From Scybalomonas sp905214925 (GTDB lineage: Bacteria; Bacillota; Clostridia; Lachnospirales; Lachnospiraceae): a stretch of 64,000 nucleotides of DNA. The stretch covers positions 1-64,000 of the forward strand of contig CAJMOB010000006.1 in assembly GCA_905214925.1 (NCBI GenBank), in the 5' to 3' direction. This document shows positions 1 to 8,665 of the stretch, one piece after another. A program made the position numbers and the translations under genes. The notes beneath the pieces are model-generated. The model was not told the DNA's origin and did no database searches. It worked only from the letters and a program-made list of their open reading frames with translations. How positions within the stretch are numbered: position 1 is the stretch's first letter; each line of letters opens with the position of its first letter.

Positions 1-1073
1 TCCTTTGGCAAACTTTTATAAAAATCTTTTAAAAGACTAGAAAAAATAAATTTAATATAGACTTGTGAAAAATCCTGACGATTTCGGTATTTCTCACAAA
101 GGCGTTCAAAATGTTCTTTTAATGATTCAATATCTTTCATGCGAAGATCTTGGCGAATCTGTTTTAATAAAATGTCATCATTAATTTGGGCTAATAAATT
201 ATTATTTCCTTCTTCCTCTTCCACAAATACATGTTGCTCCGATTGATAAAATTTATTTTCCATTAATAATTCTAAATTCTCAAACTCTTTTGCTAAGTGG
301 CTGATACTTCCTAACGGTTTACTCACTGCAATATAAGGCTTTACGTCAAACGTTTTCTTAATAAACGTATACAATTCTTCTCCTGCCTTTCTTCCACTTC
401 CAAGAGAAGCTCCCTTATCGGCAAGTAACAAACACTGCTGTGGATTTAGATTTAAATAGGTAAAATCCCATTGAATTTGTTTTTTTAACATTTTAGGAAA
501 ATCAATCCCCATCTTTCCAAAAAAATCCTCTGAAAATTCGATTAGAAACAATAATCCAAATTCACTTAAAAAACTAAACTCAGTAAGACCTTCCACCTTT
601 TTCAAAATAGAATCTACTGGCGTTCCGTTGACTAAAGAGTATAAAATATGTTCTTTCATAAAATTACTCTCTTTTTCTTTCAACTGTTTTTGCAATTGTT
701 CTTGTTCTAATTCTCTCATAATTTGAGACACCGTTTTTTCAAACTCTTTTGGATCCACTGGTTTTAAAATATAATTTTTTACTCCTAATGTCAAAGCATG
801 TTTTACATATTCAAACTCACTATATCCGCTGAATATTACCGTTTTCATATGAGGATGATTGGGTACAACATTTTGAATTAATTCTAACCCATCCATAAAT
901 GGCATTTTCACATCGGTAAATAAAATATCTACCTCTTGCTTTTGTAGATATTCGAAAGCTTCCTTTCCATTGGAAGCTTCCATCACTTCCATTTCTACAC
1001 CAATTTTTCTTAACAGAAAGCGAATCCCCCTTCTTTCAATTCTCTCATCATCTACAATTAATATCCGATACAT
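1..1073 (-). CDS. Response regulator of the YesN/AraC type, C-terminus outside the window
   Basis: Cytoplasmic two-component response regulator. The first 357 codons are visible and the frame is open to the left edge, so the C-terminal part, expected to be an AraC-type helix-turn-helix, is missing. The receiver domain occupies about residues 1-120: acidic pair D8-D9, phospho-acceptor D54 in FTDVKMP, S82, and K104 in LKPVD. A long middle region without obvious motifs follows, as in YesN-like regulators. The ATG at 1071-1073 has a GGAGAG site just upstream. A partner histidine kinase is expected outside the window. In Firmicutes such pairs often control sugar ABC transporters with long solute-binding proteins, like the one at 14367-16064; that link is inference. 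Confidence 0.85.
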   Translation of the reverse strand, partial: MYRILIVDDERIERRGIRFLLRKIGVEMEVMEASNGKEAFEYLQKQEVDILFTDVKMPFMDGLELIQNVVPNHPHMKTVIFSGYSEFEYVKHALTLGVKNYILKPVDPKEFEKTVSQIMRELEQEQLQKQLKEKESNFMKEHILYSLVNGTPVDSILKKVEGLTEFSFLSEFGLLFLIEFSEDFFGKMGIDFPKMLKKQIQWDFTYLNLNPQQCLLLADKGASLGSGRKAGEELYTFIKKTFDVKPYIAVSKPLGSISHLAKEFENLELLMENKFYQSEQHVFVEEEEGNNNLLAQINDDILLKQIRQDLRMKDIESLKEHFERLCEKYRNRQDFSQVYIKFIFSSLLKDFYKSLPK

Positions 1074-1222
1074 CTTACTCTCTCCATTTTTCTTTTCTGT
1101 TTTTATGGTGATTAAATAGCCACATAAACGCGCCTATATCAAGGTAATCCTTTGACTTTCCTTTGCATGGCTAGACTACCTTTAATTATATTAAATTCTT
1201 ATTTTCCTCGCAAGACTATTCT

Positions 1223-2827
1223 TTACATCAAAGGCGCAAATACTCTTAAAATACATTGAAGCAATGATTGAAACCAATTCTTTTGACACTCCTCTTCTTC
1301 CACTTGATGACTCACCTTCATAATCCCTATCATATCTTCTTTGATATCCAAAATAGTCTTTGTAGCATATAAAAAAACACCACACTCAAAATGCAAATAA
1401 AGGCTTCGATAATCTAAATTGATCGTTCCTACTGTTCCTACTTCATCATCGGCAATCATCATTTTTGCATGTAAAAATCCTGGTGTATATTCATAGATCT
1501 TTACTCCTGCACCAATCAGTTGTCGATAATAAGATTCTGTTAGTAAAAACGTCAATTTTTTATCTGGAATCCCTGGTGTCATAATTCGGATATCCACCCC
1601 TCGCTTTGCGGCAAGGCAAAGTGCTGTCATCATTTCATTGTCAATAATCAAATAAGGAGTTGTTATATAAACATAATTTTTTGCCTGATTAATTAAGTTT
1701 AAATAAACATTCTCTCCAACGATTTCTTGATCGAGCGGACTATCCCCATAAGGTTGAACAAATCCATCATTTTCCCAAAAACTCTTTTTTTCATCTTTTT
1801 TTTCTTCGGTTACATATACATTTTCATTCCAAACTCTATTTTGTTTTTGAAACCAATCAGGAGCATAATGATATTGATAAAAACTAAAGTGGCTATCGGT
1901 TCGTATAATGCTATTCCACATCTGCAAAAACATAACAGTAAAATTCCATACCGCTTCCCCTTTTATCATAATCCCAGTATCTTTCCAGTGTCCAAATCGC
2001 TTCACTTCATTAATATATTCATCTGCTAGATTAATCCCTCCTGAAAAAGCAGTATGACCATCGATGACTACAATTTTTCTATGATCCCGATGATTTAATG
2101 CTAAAGAAAAAATTGGTATAAACTGATTAAAGGAAACGCATTTAATTCCAAGCTCTGTCAAATGTTTTTCATAATGATAAGGAAGTTTTGTTACACAGCC
2201 AACATCATCATAGATCACACGTACTTCTACACCTTCTCGTATTTTCATTAATAAAATATCCAAAATAGTGTCCCACATCATTCCTTTTTCAATAATAAAA
2301 AATTCAAGAAAAATAAATTTTTTCGCTCTTTTTATCTCTTCTACTAATGTCGTATAATAGGCCTCTCCACTTTCTAAATATTTTGAAATTGTATTTTCAT
2401 AAACAGGACAATTAGCATATTTTATTAAATATTCACTTTGCCTTCCAATCCGAATATCCTTTTGATACAATTTATCCCTTACTTCTTTTTTTTGAATTAA
2501 CAACGGTTTTGACAAAGTATATCCATATTCTAGCTTCTTTCTAAGTCTTCTCGTAGGCTCTTTATTTCCAAAGAGCAAATATAACATACCACCAAAAGTA
2601 GGAAACATTAAAATTGGTATAATCCAAGCTAGCTTATAAGCAGGATTATCCCACTTATTCAAAAGCCAAATGGAAATAACAACACTTAAACACCACAATA
2701 CAAATCTTACTTCTCCAGCATGACTCCCAATTTTCATTAACAAAAGTGCTGACCAGAAAAACTGTAATACGATAATAAAACTGACAGCAAATAACCTGCT
2801 AGAAAGAAAATGTAATGCTTTTTTCAT
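1223..2827 (-). CDS. cls: Cardiolipin synthase (phospholipase D family)
   Basis: Membrane enzyme that condenses phosphatidylglycerol into cardiolipin. The 534-residue protein starts with two hydrophobic segments (about residues 13-31 and 42-56, then a third near 66-86), followed by two phospholipase D half-sites: H249-x-K251-x4-D256 in HRKIVVID with GGIN downstream, and H453-x-K455-x4-D460 in HAKMMIAD with GTINLDYRS. Length and architecture match bacterial Cls. The ATG follows a GGAGGAG site at 2831-2837. The gene stands after the uppP terminator and appears monocistronic. No clear terminator is seen after it, only AT-rich DNA up to the response regulator start. Confidence 0.95.
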   Translation of the reverse strand: MKKALHFLSSRLFAVSFIIVLQFFWSALLLMKIGSHAGEVRFVLWCLSVVISIWLLNKWDNPAYKLAWIIPILMFPTFGGMLYLLFGNKEPTRRLRKKLEYGYTLSKPLLIQKKEVRDKLYQKDIRIGRQSEYLIKYANCPVYENTISKYLESGEAYYTTLVEEIKRAKKFIFLEFFIIEKGMMWDTILDILLMKIREGVEVRVIYDDVGCVTKLPYHYEKHLTELGIKCVSFNQFIPIFSLALNHRDHRKIVVIDGHTAFSGGINLADEYINEVKRFGHWKDTGIMIKGEAVWNFTVMFLQMWNSIIRTDSHFSFYQYHYAPDWFQKQNRVWNENVYVTEEKKDEKKSFWENDGFVQPYGDSPLDQEIVGENVYLNLINQAKNYVYITTPYLIIDNEMMTALCLAAKRGVDIRIMTPGIPDKKLTFLLTESYYRQLIGAGVKIYEYTPGFLHAKMMIADDEVGTVGTINLDYRSLYLHFECGVFLYATKTILDIKEDMIGIMKVSHQVEEEECQKNWFQSLLQCILRVFAPLM

Positions 2828-2848
2828 ACGCTCCTCCTTGACTCATTA

Positions 2849-2891
2849 GAAAAAGCGAACTATTGGTACATAATGTACATCATAGTCCGCT
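2849..2891 (-). terminator. Rho-independent terminator after uppP
   Basis: On the minus strand AGCGGACTAT and ATAGTTCGCT form the outer arms and GTACAT/ATGTAC the inner stem (2854-2891), followed by TTTTTC (2848-2853). It lies between the uppP stop codon and the cls ribosome binding site, separating the trpS-uppP unit from cls. Confidence 0.8.
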
Positions 2892-2922
2892 CCTATCGTT
2901 TACACAATCTATGTTATGTGTA

Positions 2923-3768
2923 TTATCCTTGTATCATAGGCACTAGCCATACAGCTAGTAATAGAATTCCCAAGATAATTCGATAATATCCAAAAATTTT
3001 AAAGTCATGTCGTTTTACAAATCCCATTAATAATTTAATACAAATAAGGGATACGAAAAAAGCTACAACCATCCCAATGAGAAGAATCATCATTTCGTGC
3101 ATTGAGAAAAATCCGCCAGTATCTTTTATAAATTTTACAATTTTAAGCCCACTTGCCCCAAACATAACTGGAATTGCAAGGAAGAAAGAAAATTCTGCTG
3201 CAATATAACGAGAACATCCAAGCAACATAGCTCCAATAATAGTCGCACCAGAACGAGAAGTTCCTGGAATAAGCGCTAAAATTTGGAATACTCCGATAAG
3301 AAGAGCTGTCTGATACGTCATAGAGTAAAATTGATTGATTCTTGGTCGTCTTCCTCGATTCCAATTTTCTACAATAATAAATAAAATACCATAGAGAATC
3401 AAGGTACAAGCAACTGTTTCAAAATTATAGAAATGCTCATCGAGCCAATCATCAAATAATAGCCCTAAAATAGCAGCTGGAATCGTGGCTACAAGCACTT
3501 TAAACCAAAGCTCCCAAACTTCTCTTTTCTCTTGTCGATCGTATTTCGGCGAAAAAGGATTCAGTTTATGGAAAAACAAAACAATAACCGCCAAAATAGC
3601 TCCTAGCTGAATGACAACATTGAACATACTAACAAAAGCTTCGCTTTGCTGTAATGGCCAAAATTTCTCCACAAGAATCATATGTCCTGTACTGCTGATT
3701 GGAAGCCATTCTGTGATTCCTTCTACAATACCGATGATGATTACTTTTATAATCTCAATTAAGTTCAT
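2923..3768 (-). CDS. uppP: Undecaprenyl-diphosphatase
   Basis: Integral membrane phosphatase that converts undecaprenyl pyrophosphate to the monophosphate, recycling the lipid carrier for peptidoglycan synthesis; its loss of function in other bacteria causes bacitracin sensitivity. The 281-residue protein carries both family signatures: E16-x3-E20 followed by PISSTGH (residues 23-29) and PGTSRSGAT (about 168-176, with R172). Several hydrophobic helices span the rest. The ATG at 3768 is read from an AGGAG that overlaps the trpS stop codon (TAGGAG), so translation is probably coupled to trpS. Confidence 0.96.
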   Translation of the reverse strand: MNLIEIIKVIIIGIVEGITEWLPISSTGHMILVEKFWPLQQSEAFVSMFNVVIQLGAILAVIVLFFHKLNPFSPKYDRQEKREVWELWFKVLVATIPAAILGLLFDDWLDEHFYNFETVACTLILYGILFIIVENWNRGRRPRINQFYSMTYQTALLIGVFQILALIPGTSRSGATIIGAMLLGCSRYIAAEFSFFLAIPVMFGASGLKIVKFIKDTGGFFSMHEMMILLIGMVVAFFVSLICIKLLMGFVKRHDFKIFGYYRIILGILLLAVWLVPMIQG

Positions 3769-3782
3769 AGATCTTATTACTC

Positions 3783-4790
3783 CTATCGAATTTTTTCAGG
3801 AAAACCAATTTTTTTCTGCACTTTACGCAGTGTCTTATTTGCATAATATGCGGCTTTTTCCGCGTTATTCTTAATAATACTATCAATATAATCTTTGTTC
3901 TTGCTTAAATCATAGAAACGATCTTGAAGTGGTTTTAACTCAGCCGCTACCGCTTCTCCTACACGCTGTTTTAACACTCCATATCCACAGCCATCAAACT
4001 CGGCAAGCACGGCTTCCACACTTTTTCCTGTCACAACACTGTAAATATCAATTAAATTTTTCACTCCTGGTTTGTCTTCGGAATAAGAAATACAGCTATC
4101 AGAATCCGTAACTGCACGTTTAAATTTGCGTAAAATTGTTGCTTCATCATCTAAAATAGAAATGAATCCATTTGGATTCTCATCGGATTTTGACATTTTC
4201 TTTGTTGGCTCTTGGAGACTCATAATTTTCGCTCCCACTTTTCCAATATATGGTTCTGGAATTGTGAAAACATCTCCATAGATACTATTAAAACGATTTG
4301 CAATATCTCTTGTAATCTCCAAGTGTTGTTTTTGATCGATTCCAACTGGAACGAGATCCGCTTGATATAATAAAATATCCGCTGCCATTAATACTGGATA
4401 GGTGAAAAGGCCTGTATTAATATTCTCTGGATGTTTGGATGATTTGTCTTTAAATTGTGTCATACGATTCATTTCGCCCATATAAGTAAAACAGTTTAAA
4501 ATCCAAGCTAATTCCGCATGAGCAGATACATGAGACTGATAATAAATACAAGAAGCCTCTGGATCGATTCCTGCTGCAATATAGGACATTAAAAGATTTC
4601 TAGCCTGTTTTCTAAGAGTGGCTGGATCTTGTCTTACGGTAATAGAATGCATATCTACAATACTAAAAAAACAAGTATATTCATTCGGGTCAAGATTGAT
4701 CCAATTTTTAAGTGCCCCCAAATAATTTCCTAATGTAATCGTTCCTGTTGGTTGCATACCACTAAAAATGGCTTTTTTTCCGTCTAACAT
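3783..4790 (-). CDS. trpS: Tryptophanyl-tRNA synthetase
   Basis: Class I aminoacyl-tRNA synthetase that charges tRNA-Trp. The 335 residues match bacterial TrpRS. The N-terminal nucleotide-binding motif is PTGTITLGN (residues 14-22, the HIGH equivalent) and the KMSKS loop is K198-M-S-K-S202. Start ATG at 4790 has AAGGAAGTG upstream. The 278-bp upstream region contains a possible promoter but no T-box signature (no AGGTGG-type core), so tRNA-dependent antitermination is not apparent here. Confidence 0.96.
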   Translation of the reverse strand: MLDGKKAIFSGMQPTGTITLGNYLGALKNWINLDPNEYTCFFSIVDMHSITVRQDPATLRKQARNLLMSYIAAGIDPEASCIYYQSHVSAHAELAWILNCFTYMGEMNRMTQFKDKSSKHPENINTGLFTYPVLMAADILLYQADLVPVGIDQKQHLEITRDIANRFNSIYGDVFTIPEPYIGKVGAKIMSLQEPTKKMSKSDENPNGFISILDDEATILRKFKRAVTDSDSCISYSEDKPGVKNLIDIYSVVTGKSVEAVLAEFDGCGYGVLKQRVGEAVAAELKPLQDRFYDLSKNKDYIDSIIKNNAEKAAYYANKTLRKVQKKIGFPEKIR

Positions 4791-4909
4791 AATATATTTA
4801 CACTTCCTTTTCTTCTTGAATCGCCCCTTTTTATAAAACCAAAATTATAATACTATAATACTTCTATAAAAAATTGCGTTTCTTTTTCTTTCCTAAAGTT
4901 TTATTTATA

Positions 4910-4938
4910 AGTTTATCATAGATACAAAAATGTGACAA
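4910..4938 (-). promoter_or_regulatory. Possible sigma-A promoter of trpS-uppP
   Basis: On the minus strand TTGTCA (4933-4938) and TAAACT (4910-4915) are separated by 17 bp. The -10 is imperfect, and AT-rich surroundings offer alternatives, so this is tentative. Confidence 0.4.
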
Positions 4939-5012
4939 TAGAGTCTTACATTTTTCTAAGCTTCTACTTTTCTCTTTCCCATTAGAATCATCAAAGCCTT
5001 AGTGCAAACTAA

Positions 5013-5048
5013 AGAAATCCCCTATCAGCATTTGTATAGGGGATTTCT
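5013..5048. terminator. Perfect 13-bp hairpin after the oligo-1,6-glucosidase gene
   Basis: Arms AGAAATCCCCTAT and ATAGGGGATTTCT are perfectly complementary around a 10-base loop. The T-rich end of the stem itself (TTTCTTTAG on the minus strand) fits a terminator for the glucosidase gene. No gene reads into it from the left on the plus strand. Confidence 0.7.
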
Positions 5049-5068
5049 TATATTCTTTTATACTTATT

Positions 5069-6688
5069 CTATTGTTTATAATACATTCTAGCTTCGTATG
5101 GCTGTAATATTCCCGCTTTTTCTTCTTCATAGTTACCAATTATTTTGGTAGCTTCTTTAAATTCTTCTGGCACATCATACTCCCGTTCCCGTTCATGGAA
5201 GTTGGCCACAACTAATAATTTTTCATTTTCAAACGTACGAACATACGTGAAAATGTCTTGATCTTCTGGCATCAATAATTGATAATCTCCATAAACGAGA
5301 ATTGGCATTTCTTTTCGAAATTGTACCAACTTTTTATAATAATAGAAAATAGAATCCTTATCCTCTAATTGGCTTTTTGCATTGATCTCTTTGTAATTTG
5401 GATTGACTTTGATCCAAGGAGTTCCTGTTGTAAATCCCGCTTGTTCCTCATCGCTCCACTGCATCGGTGTTCTCGCATTATCTCTACCCTTTACATAAAT
5501 GGACTCCATAATCTCTTCTTCTTCATATCCTTTTTCTTTTCTCTCTTGATACATATTCAAAAGTTCAATATCACGGTATTCGGATAATTCATAGCGAACA
5601 TTTGTCATGCCAAGTTCTTCTCCTTGATAAATATAAGGAGTTCCCTGCATTCCATGAAGAACAGTTGCGAGCATCTTCGCAGATGGCACACGATATTCTT
5701 TATCATTTCCAAAGCGAGATACGGCTCTTGGAAGATCGTGATTATCCCAAAAAAGACTATTCCATCCTTTCTTATGAAGTTTTGTCTGCCATTTTGAAAG
5801 CACTTTCTTTAATTTCACAAGATCAAGAGCCTTTAAATCCCATTTCTCTGGTCCTTCTTGATCGAGCGAAATATGCTCAAATTGGAATACCATAGAAAAT
5901 TCACTACCATCTGGATTACTATACTGCATAGCGATCTCAGGGGTAGCTCCCCAAGTTTCCCCTACCGTTAAAAAGTCGCTATGACCAAACGTTTCTCTGC
6001 TCATTTCTTGAATAAACTCATGAAGTCTTGGACCATTTCCTGTAATTTTTTTATCTGGTTCTTTTGCAATACAATCGATTACATCTAACCGGAATCCGCC
6101 AAGACCTTTGTCCATCCACCAACGGATCATTTCATAGAGTTCTTCTCTCACTTTTTTATTTTCCCAATTTAAATCCGGTTGTTTTCTAGAAAACTGATGA
6201 AAATAGTATTGTTGCAACTCTGGCACCCATTCCCATGCAGATCCGCCAAAGCAAGATCTCATATCATTTGGTGGCACTCCTTCTTTACCATCTCTCCATA
6301 CATAGTAGTCATGATAAGGATTATCCTTACTTTTTTTCGCCTCTATAAACCAACGATGTTCGTCAGAAGAGTGATTGAGCACTAAATCCATAATAATTCG
6401 AATATCTCTTTTTTTCCCTTCTTCAATTAAACGAAGCATTGTGTCCATAGACCCAAACATCGGATCGATATCCTGATAGTCCGCAATATCATATCCATTG
6501 TCATCTTGTGGGGATTTATAGACAGGAGAAAGCCAAATTCCTTTAATACCTAATGTATGTAAATAATCCAGTTTCTCAATAATTCCTTCTAAATCTCCAA
6601 TTCCATCGCCATTTGTATCATTAAAACTCTTCGGATAAATTTGATACATAACGGCATCTTTCCACCAAAGCTGTTGTTTTTGTTCCAT
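5069..6688 (-). CDS. Oligo-1,6-glucosidase / alpha-glucosidase (GH13_31)
   Basis: Cytoplasmic glycoside hydrolase acting on short alpha-glucans. The 539 residues show all GH13 regions: DLVLNHSSD (101-109), GFRLDVID with nucleophile D202, GETWG with acid/base E244, and NHD with H317-D318. The residue after the nucleophile is Val203; in this subfamily Val at that place is associated with alpha-1,6 (isomaltose) specificity and Ala or Thr with maltases, so an oligo-1,6-glucosidase is the better call. Trehalose-6-phosphate hydrolase is a related alternative, but no trehalose PTS gene is nearby. AAAGGAGG lies before the ATG. It is the last gene of the alpha-glucan series, 161 bp after the cyclomaltodextrinase gene. 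Confidence 0.9.
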   Translation of the reverse strand: MEQKQQLWWKDAVMYQIYPKSFNDTNGDGIGDLEGIIEKLDYLHTLGIKGIWLSPVYKSPQDDNGYDIADYQDIDPMFGSMDTMLRLIEEGKKRDIRIIMDLVLNHSSDEHRWFIEAKKSKDNPYHDYYVWRDGKEGVPPNDMRSCFGGSAWEWVPELQQYYFHQFSRKQPDLNWENKKVREELYEMIRWWMDKGLGGFRLDVIDCIAKEPDKKITGNGPRLHEFIQEMSRETFGHSDFLTVGETWGATPEIAMQYSNPDGSEFSMVFQFEHISLDQEGPEKWDLKALDLVKLKKVLSKWQTKLHKKGWNSLFWDNHDLPRAVSRFGNDKEYRVPSAKMLATVLHGMQGTPYIYQGEELGMTNVRYELSEYRDIELLNMYQERKEKGYEEEEIMESIYVKGRDNARTPMQWSDEEQAGFTTGTPWIKVNPNYKEINAKSQLEDKDSIFYYYKKLVQFRKEMPILVYGDYQLLMPEDQDIFTYVRTFENEKLLVVANFHEREREYDVPEEFKEATKIIGNYEEEKAGILQPYEARMYYKQ

Positions 6689-6704
6689 AATGTGCCTCCT
6701 TTTT

Positions 6705-6721
6705 GATAAGCATATCTTATC
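6705..6721. promoter_or_regulatory. Small dyad ahead of the oligo-1,6-glucosidase ribosome binding site
   Basis: GATAAG and CTTATC flank a 5-base spacer immediately upstream of the AAAGGAGG site. It could be an operator or an mRNA hairpin affecting initiation. Six-base arms are short, so this is only a suggestion. Confidence 0.3.
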
Positions 6722-6849
6722 ATCTCTTATTCTTTTTAAATACCGAAAAAATTTAACACTATTTGCTATCCTTTTTCTATCTTTTTCTGTTACTTCTTCA
6801 AGGCTGATATTTTCTATTTTTCTTTCGCCATCCTTTTATGACCTACTGA

Positions 6850-8616
6850 CTAATTTTTCTTATAAATAAGCGTTCCATCGGCCTCTAATACGGACTCTTT
6901 ACAGTTCCACTGAAATAAACGTTGGAGCGTTTCGCTATCCTTTATATACTCTTTTAACAAAATTGGCTCGTTTGTAGCATTTAAGAGCACATAAAAGTTT
7001 TTATCTTTTTTATAATGAATCACTCTTTCTTTTTTTGCCTTTTCGTCTCCATATAAAAATTGAATGGCTAAAGAATGGGTTGCCTCTTCTTTTTTTCTCA
7101 TTTGGATCAAAGTTTTTATAGCCATTAATTCTTTTTCATAAACGCCTTTTTCAATCTCTTCCCAAGGCATACATCGTCTACAGTCGGGATCGTGTCCTCC
7201 TTCCATCGCAATTTCAGTTCCATAATAAATACAAGCACTGCCTGCCATTGTAAATAACAGTGCCATCTGTTGATAAAAAATATCTTCACTGCCACATCTT
7301 GTCCGCAATCGATCGGTATCATGAGAATCCAATAGATTAAACATAACCTTTTGATTTTGTTCTCGATATAAATTCATACAACGATTAATGGCATGTTCAA
7401 ACTGCTTTGCCGTTAAATTTTCTTTCCAAAAGTCATTGATACTGCTTGTAAGAGGATAATTCATAACAGCATCATACTCATCCCCAAGAAGCCACGGAGT
7501 GGAATCATGCCAAATTTCACCAAGTAAATAAAGATCTGGCTTTTTCTCTAATAAATAGGTTCTTAATTGCTTTAACAAATAGTGGGATACTTCGTTGCCA
7601 ACATCGAAACGAATGCCATCGATTCCATATGCTTCTACCCAATATCCACACACATCCTTTATGAAAGCAACGACTTCCTCATTGTTTGTATTAAGTTTAG
7701 GCATTCCTCCTGCAAATGCGAAAGAGTAATAGCTACCATCTTTTGTGTTTCTTTTTCCCTTCTCAACAGGAAACTGTTGAATCATAAACCAATCTTTATA
7801 TCTGGAATGCTCTCCATGTTCTAATACATCTTTCCATGGACGGAATTCCGTTCCACAGTGGTTAAATACGCCATCCATCATTACTTTCATCTGAAAAGAA
7901 TGTGCTTTTTGCACTAGTTCTTTCATGGTATTTTCATTTCCAAACATCGGATCGATTTTTTTATAATCGGTTGTATCATATTTATGATTGGAAATGGCTT
8001 CGCAAATAGGATTTAAATAAATTCCAGTGATTCCAAGTTCTTTTAAATACGGAAGTTTTTGAATAATCCCTTTTAAATCACCACCATAGAGATCAAAATA
8101 CGTTGTCTTTTCCATTTTCCAAGGCTTTATATGAGTATGCTCCTTTTCTTCCTCTCCACGGCAAAATCGGTCGGGAAATATTTGATACCAAACAGTATTC
8201 TCTGCCCATTTTGGAACAACTCCAATATCTTTTTCATTCATCCAAGGCATAATAAAATATTGGATCATACGACCACTTTCTTTTAATTGTTGTTCTTCAT
8301 AAAAACCATCTTCTACATAGATCCATTGTTCTTGATCTGTAAGAAGTTTAAAATAATATTTACATCGTTTATACTTTGGCTTTAATACAATTTTCCATAA
8401 AAGATGATGTTCTAGTTCTATTCTCTCTTTTATTTCCTCTTCTTGCCCCGACCAAATTTCATTTCCTCCTAAAATACCAGCCGAAAAAGGATCCCCCCAA
8501 TTGATAAATACTTGTTTTACATCATAGCCTGTTAACAAACTTATAACTAATTCCTGTTCATTTTTCGCATAGCAATATTGCTCTGTGGTTCTATGATAAA
8601 CGCTCCCAAATTCCAT
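6850..8616 (-). CDS. Cyclomaltodextrinase / neopullulanase-type amylase (GH13_20)
   Basis: Cytoplasmic enzyme that opens cyclodextrins and cleaves maltodextrins or pullulan. The 588 residues start with a CBM34-like domain (about 1-110, SVYHRTTEQYCY) followed by the GH13 barrel: DGVFNHCG (248-255), GIRFDVG with nucleophile D338, GEIWH with acid/base E367 and SHD with H432-D433. Length is typical of cyclomaltodextrinase, neopullulanase and maltogenic amylase, which cannot be told apart here. ATG at 8616 is chosen because GGAG lies 8 bases upstream and the CBM34 begins there; an in-frame GTG at 8679 has no ribosome site and would overlap pulA. No signal peptide, so substrate must be imported first. 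Confidence 0.9.
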   Translation of the reverse strand: MEFGSVYHRTTEQYCYAKNEQELVISLLTGYDVKQVFINWGDPFSAGILGGNEIWSGQEEEIKERIELEHHLLWKIVLKPKYKRCKYYFKLLTDQEQWIYVEDGFYEEQQLKESGRMIQYFIMPWMNEKDIGVVPKWAENTVWYQIFPDRFCRGEEEKEHTHIKPWKMEKTTYFDLYGGDLKGIIQKLPYLKELGITGIYLNPICEAISNHKYDTTDYKKIDPMFGNENTMKELVQKAHSFQMKVMMDGVFNHCGTEFRPWKDVLEHGEHSRYKDWFMIQQFPVEKGKRNTKDGSYYSFAFAGGMPKLNTNNEEVVAFIKDVCGYWVEAYGIDGIRFDVGNEVSHYLLKQLRTYLLEKKPDLYLLGEIWHDSTPWLLGDEYDAVMNYPLTSSINDFWKENLTAKQFEHAINRCMNLYREQNQKVMFNLLDSHDTDRLRTRCGSEDIFYQQMALLFTMAGSACIYYGTEIAMEGGHDPDCRRCMPWEEIEKGVYEKELMAIKTLIQMRKKEEATHSLAIQFLYGDEKAKKERVIHYKKDKNFYVLLNATNEPILLKEYIKDSETLQRLFQWNCKESVLEADGTLIYKKN

Positions 8617-8665
8617 TGCCAATTCTCCTATTCTTTTCCGCGTTTTTCTCTCTTTCTTAATGTTT

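Noticed and set aside
4791..5012. T-box or trp leader upstream of trpS
   Set aside because: No AGGTGG-type T-box core and no competing terminator were found in the region.
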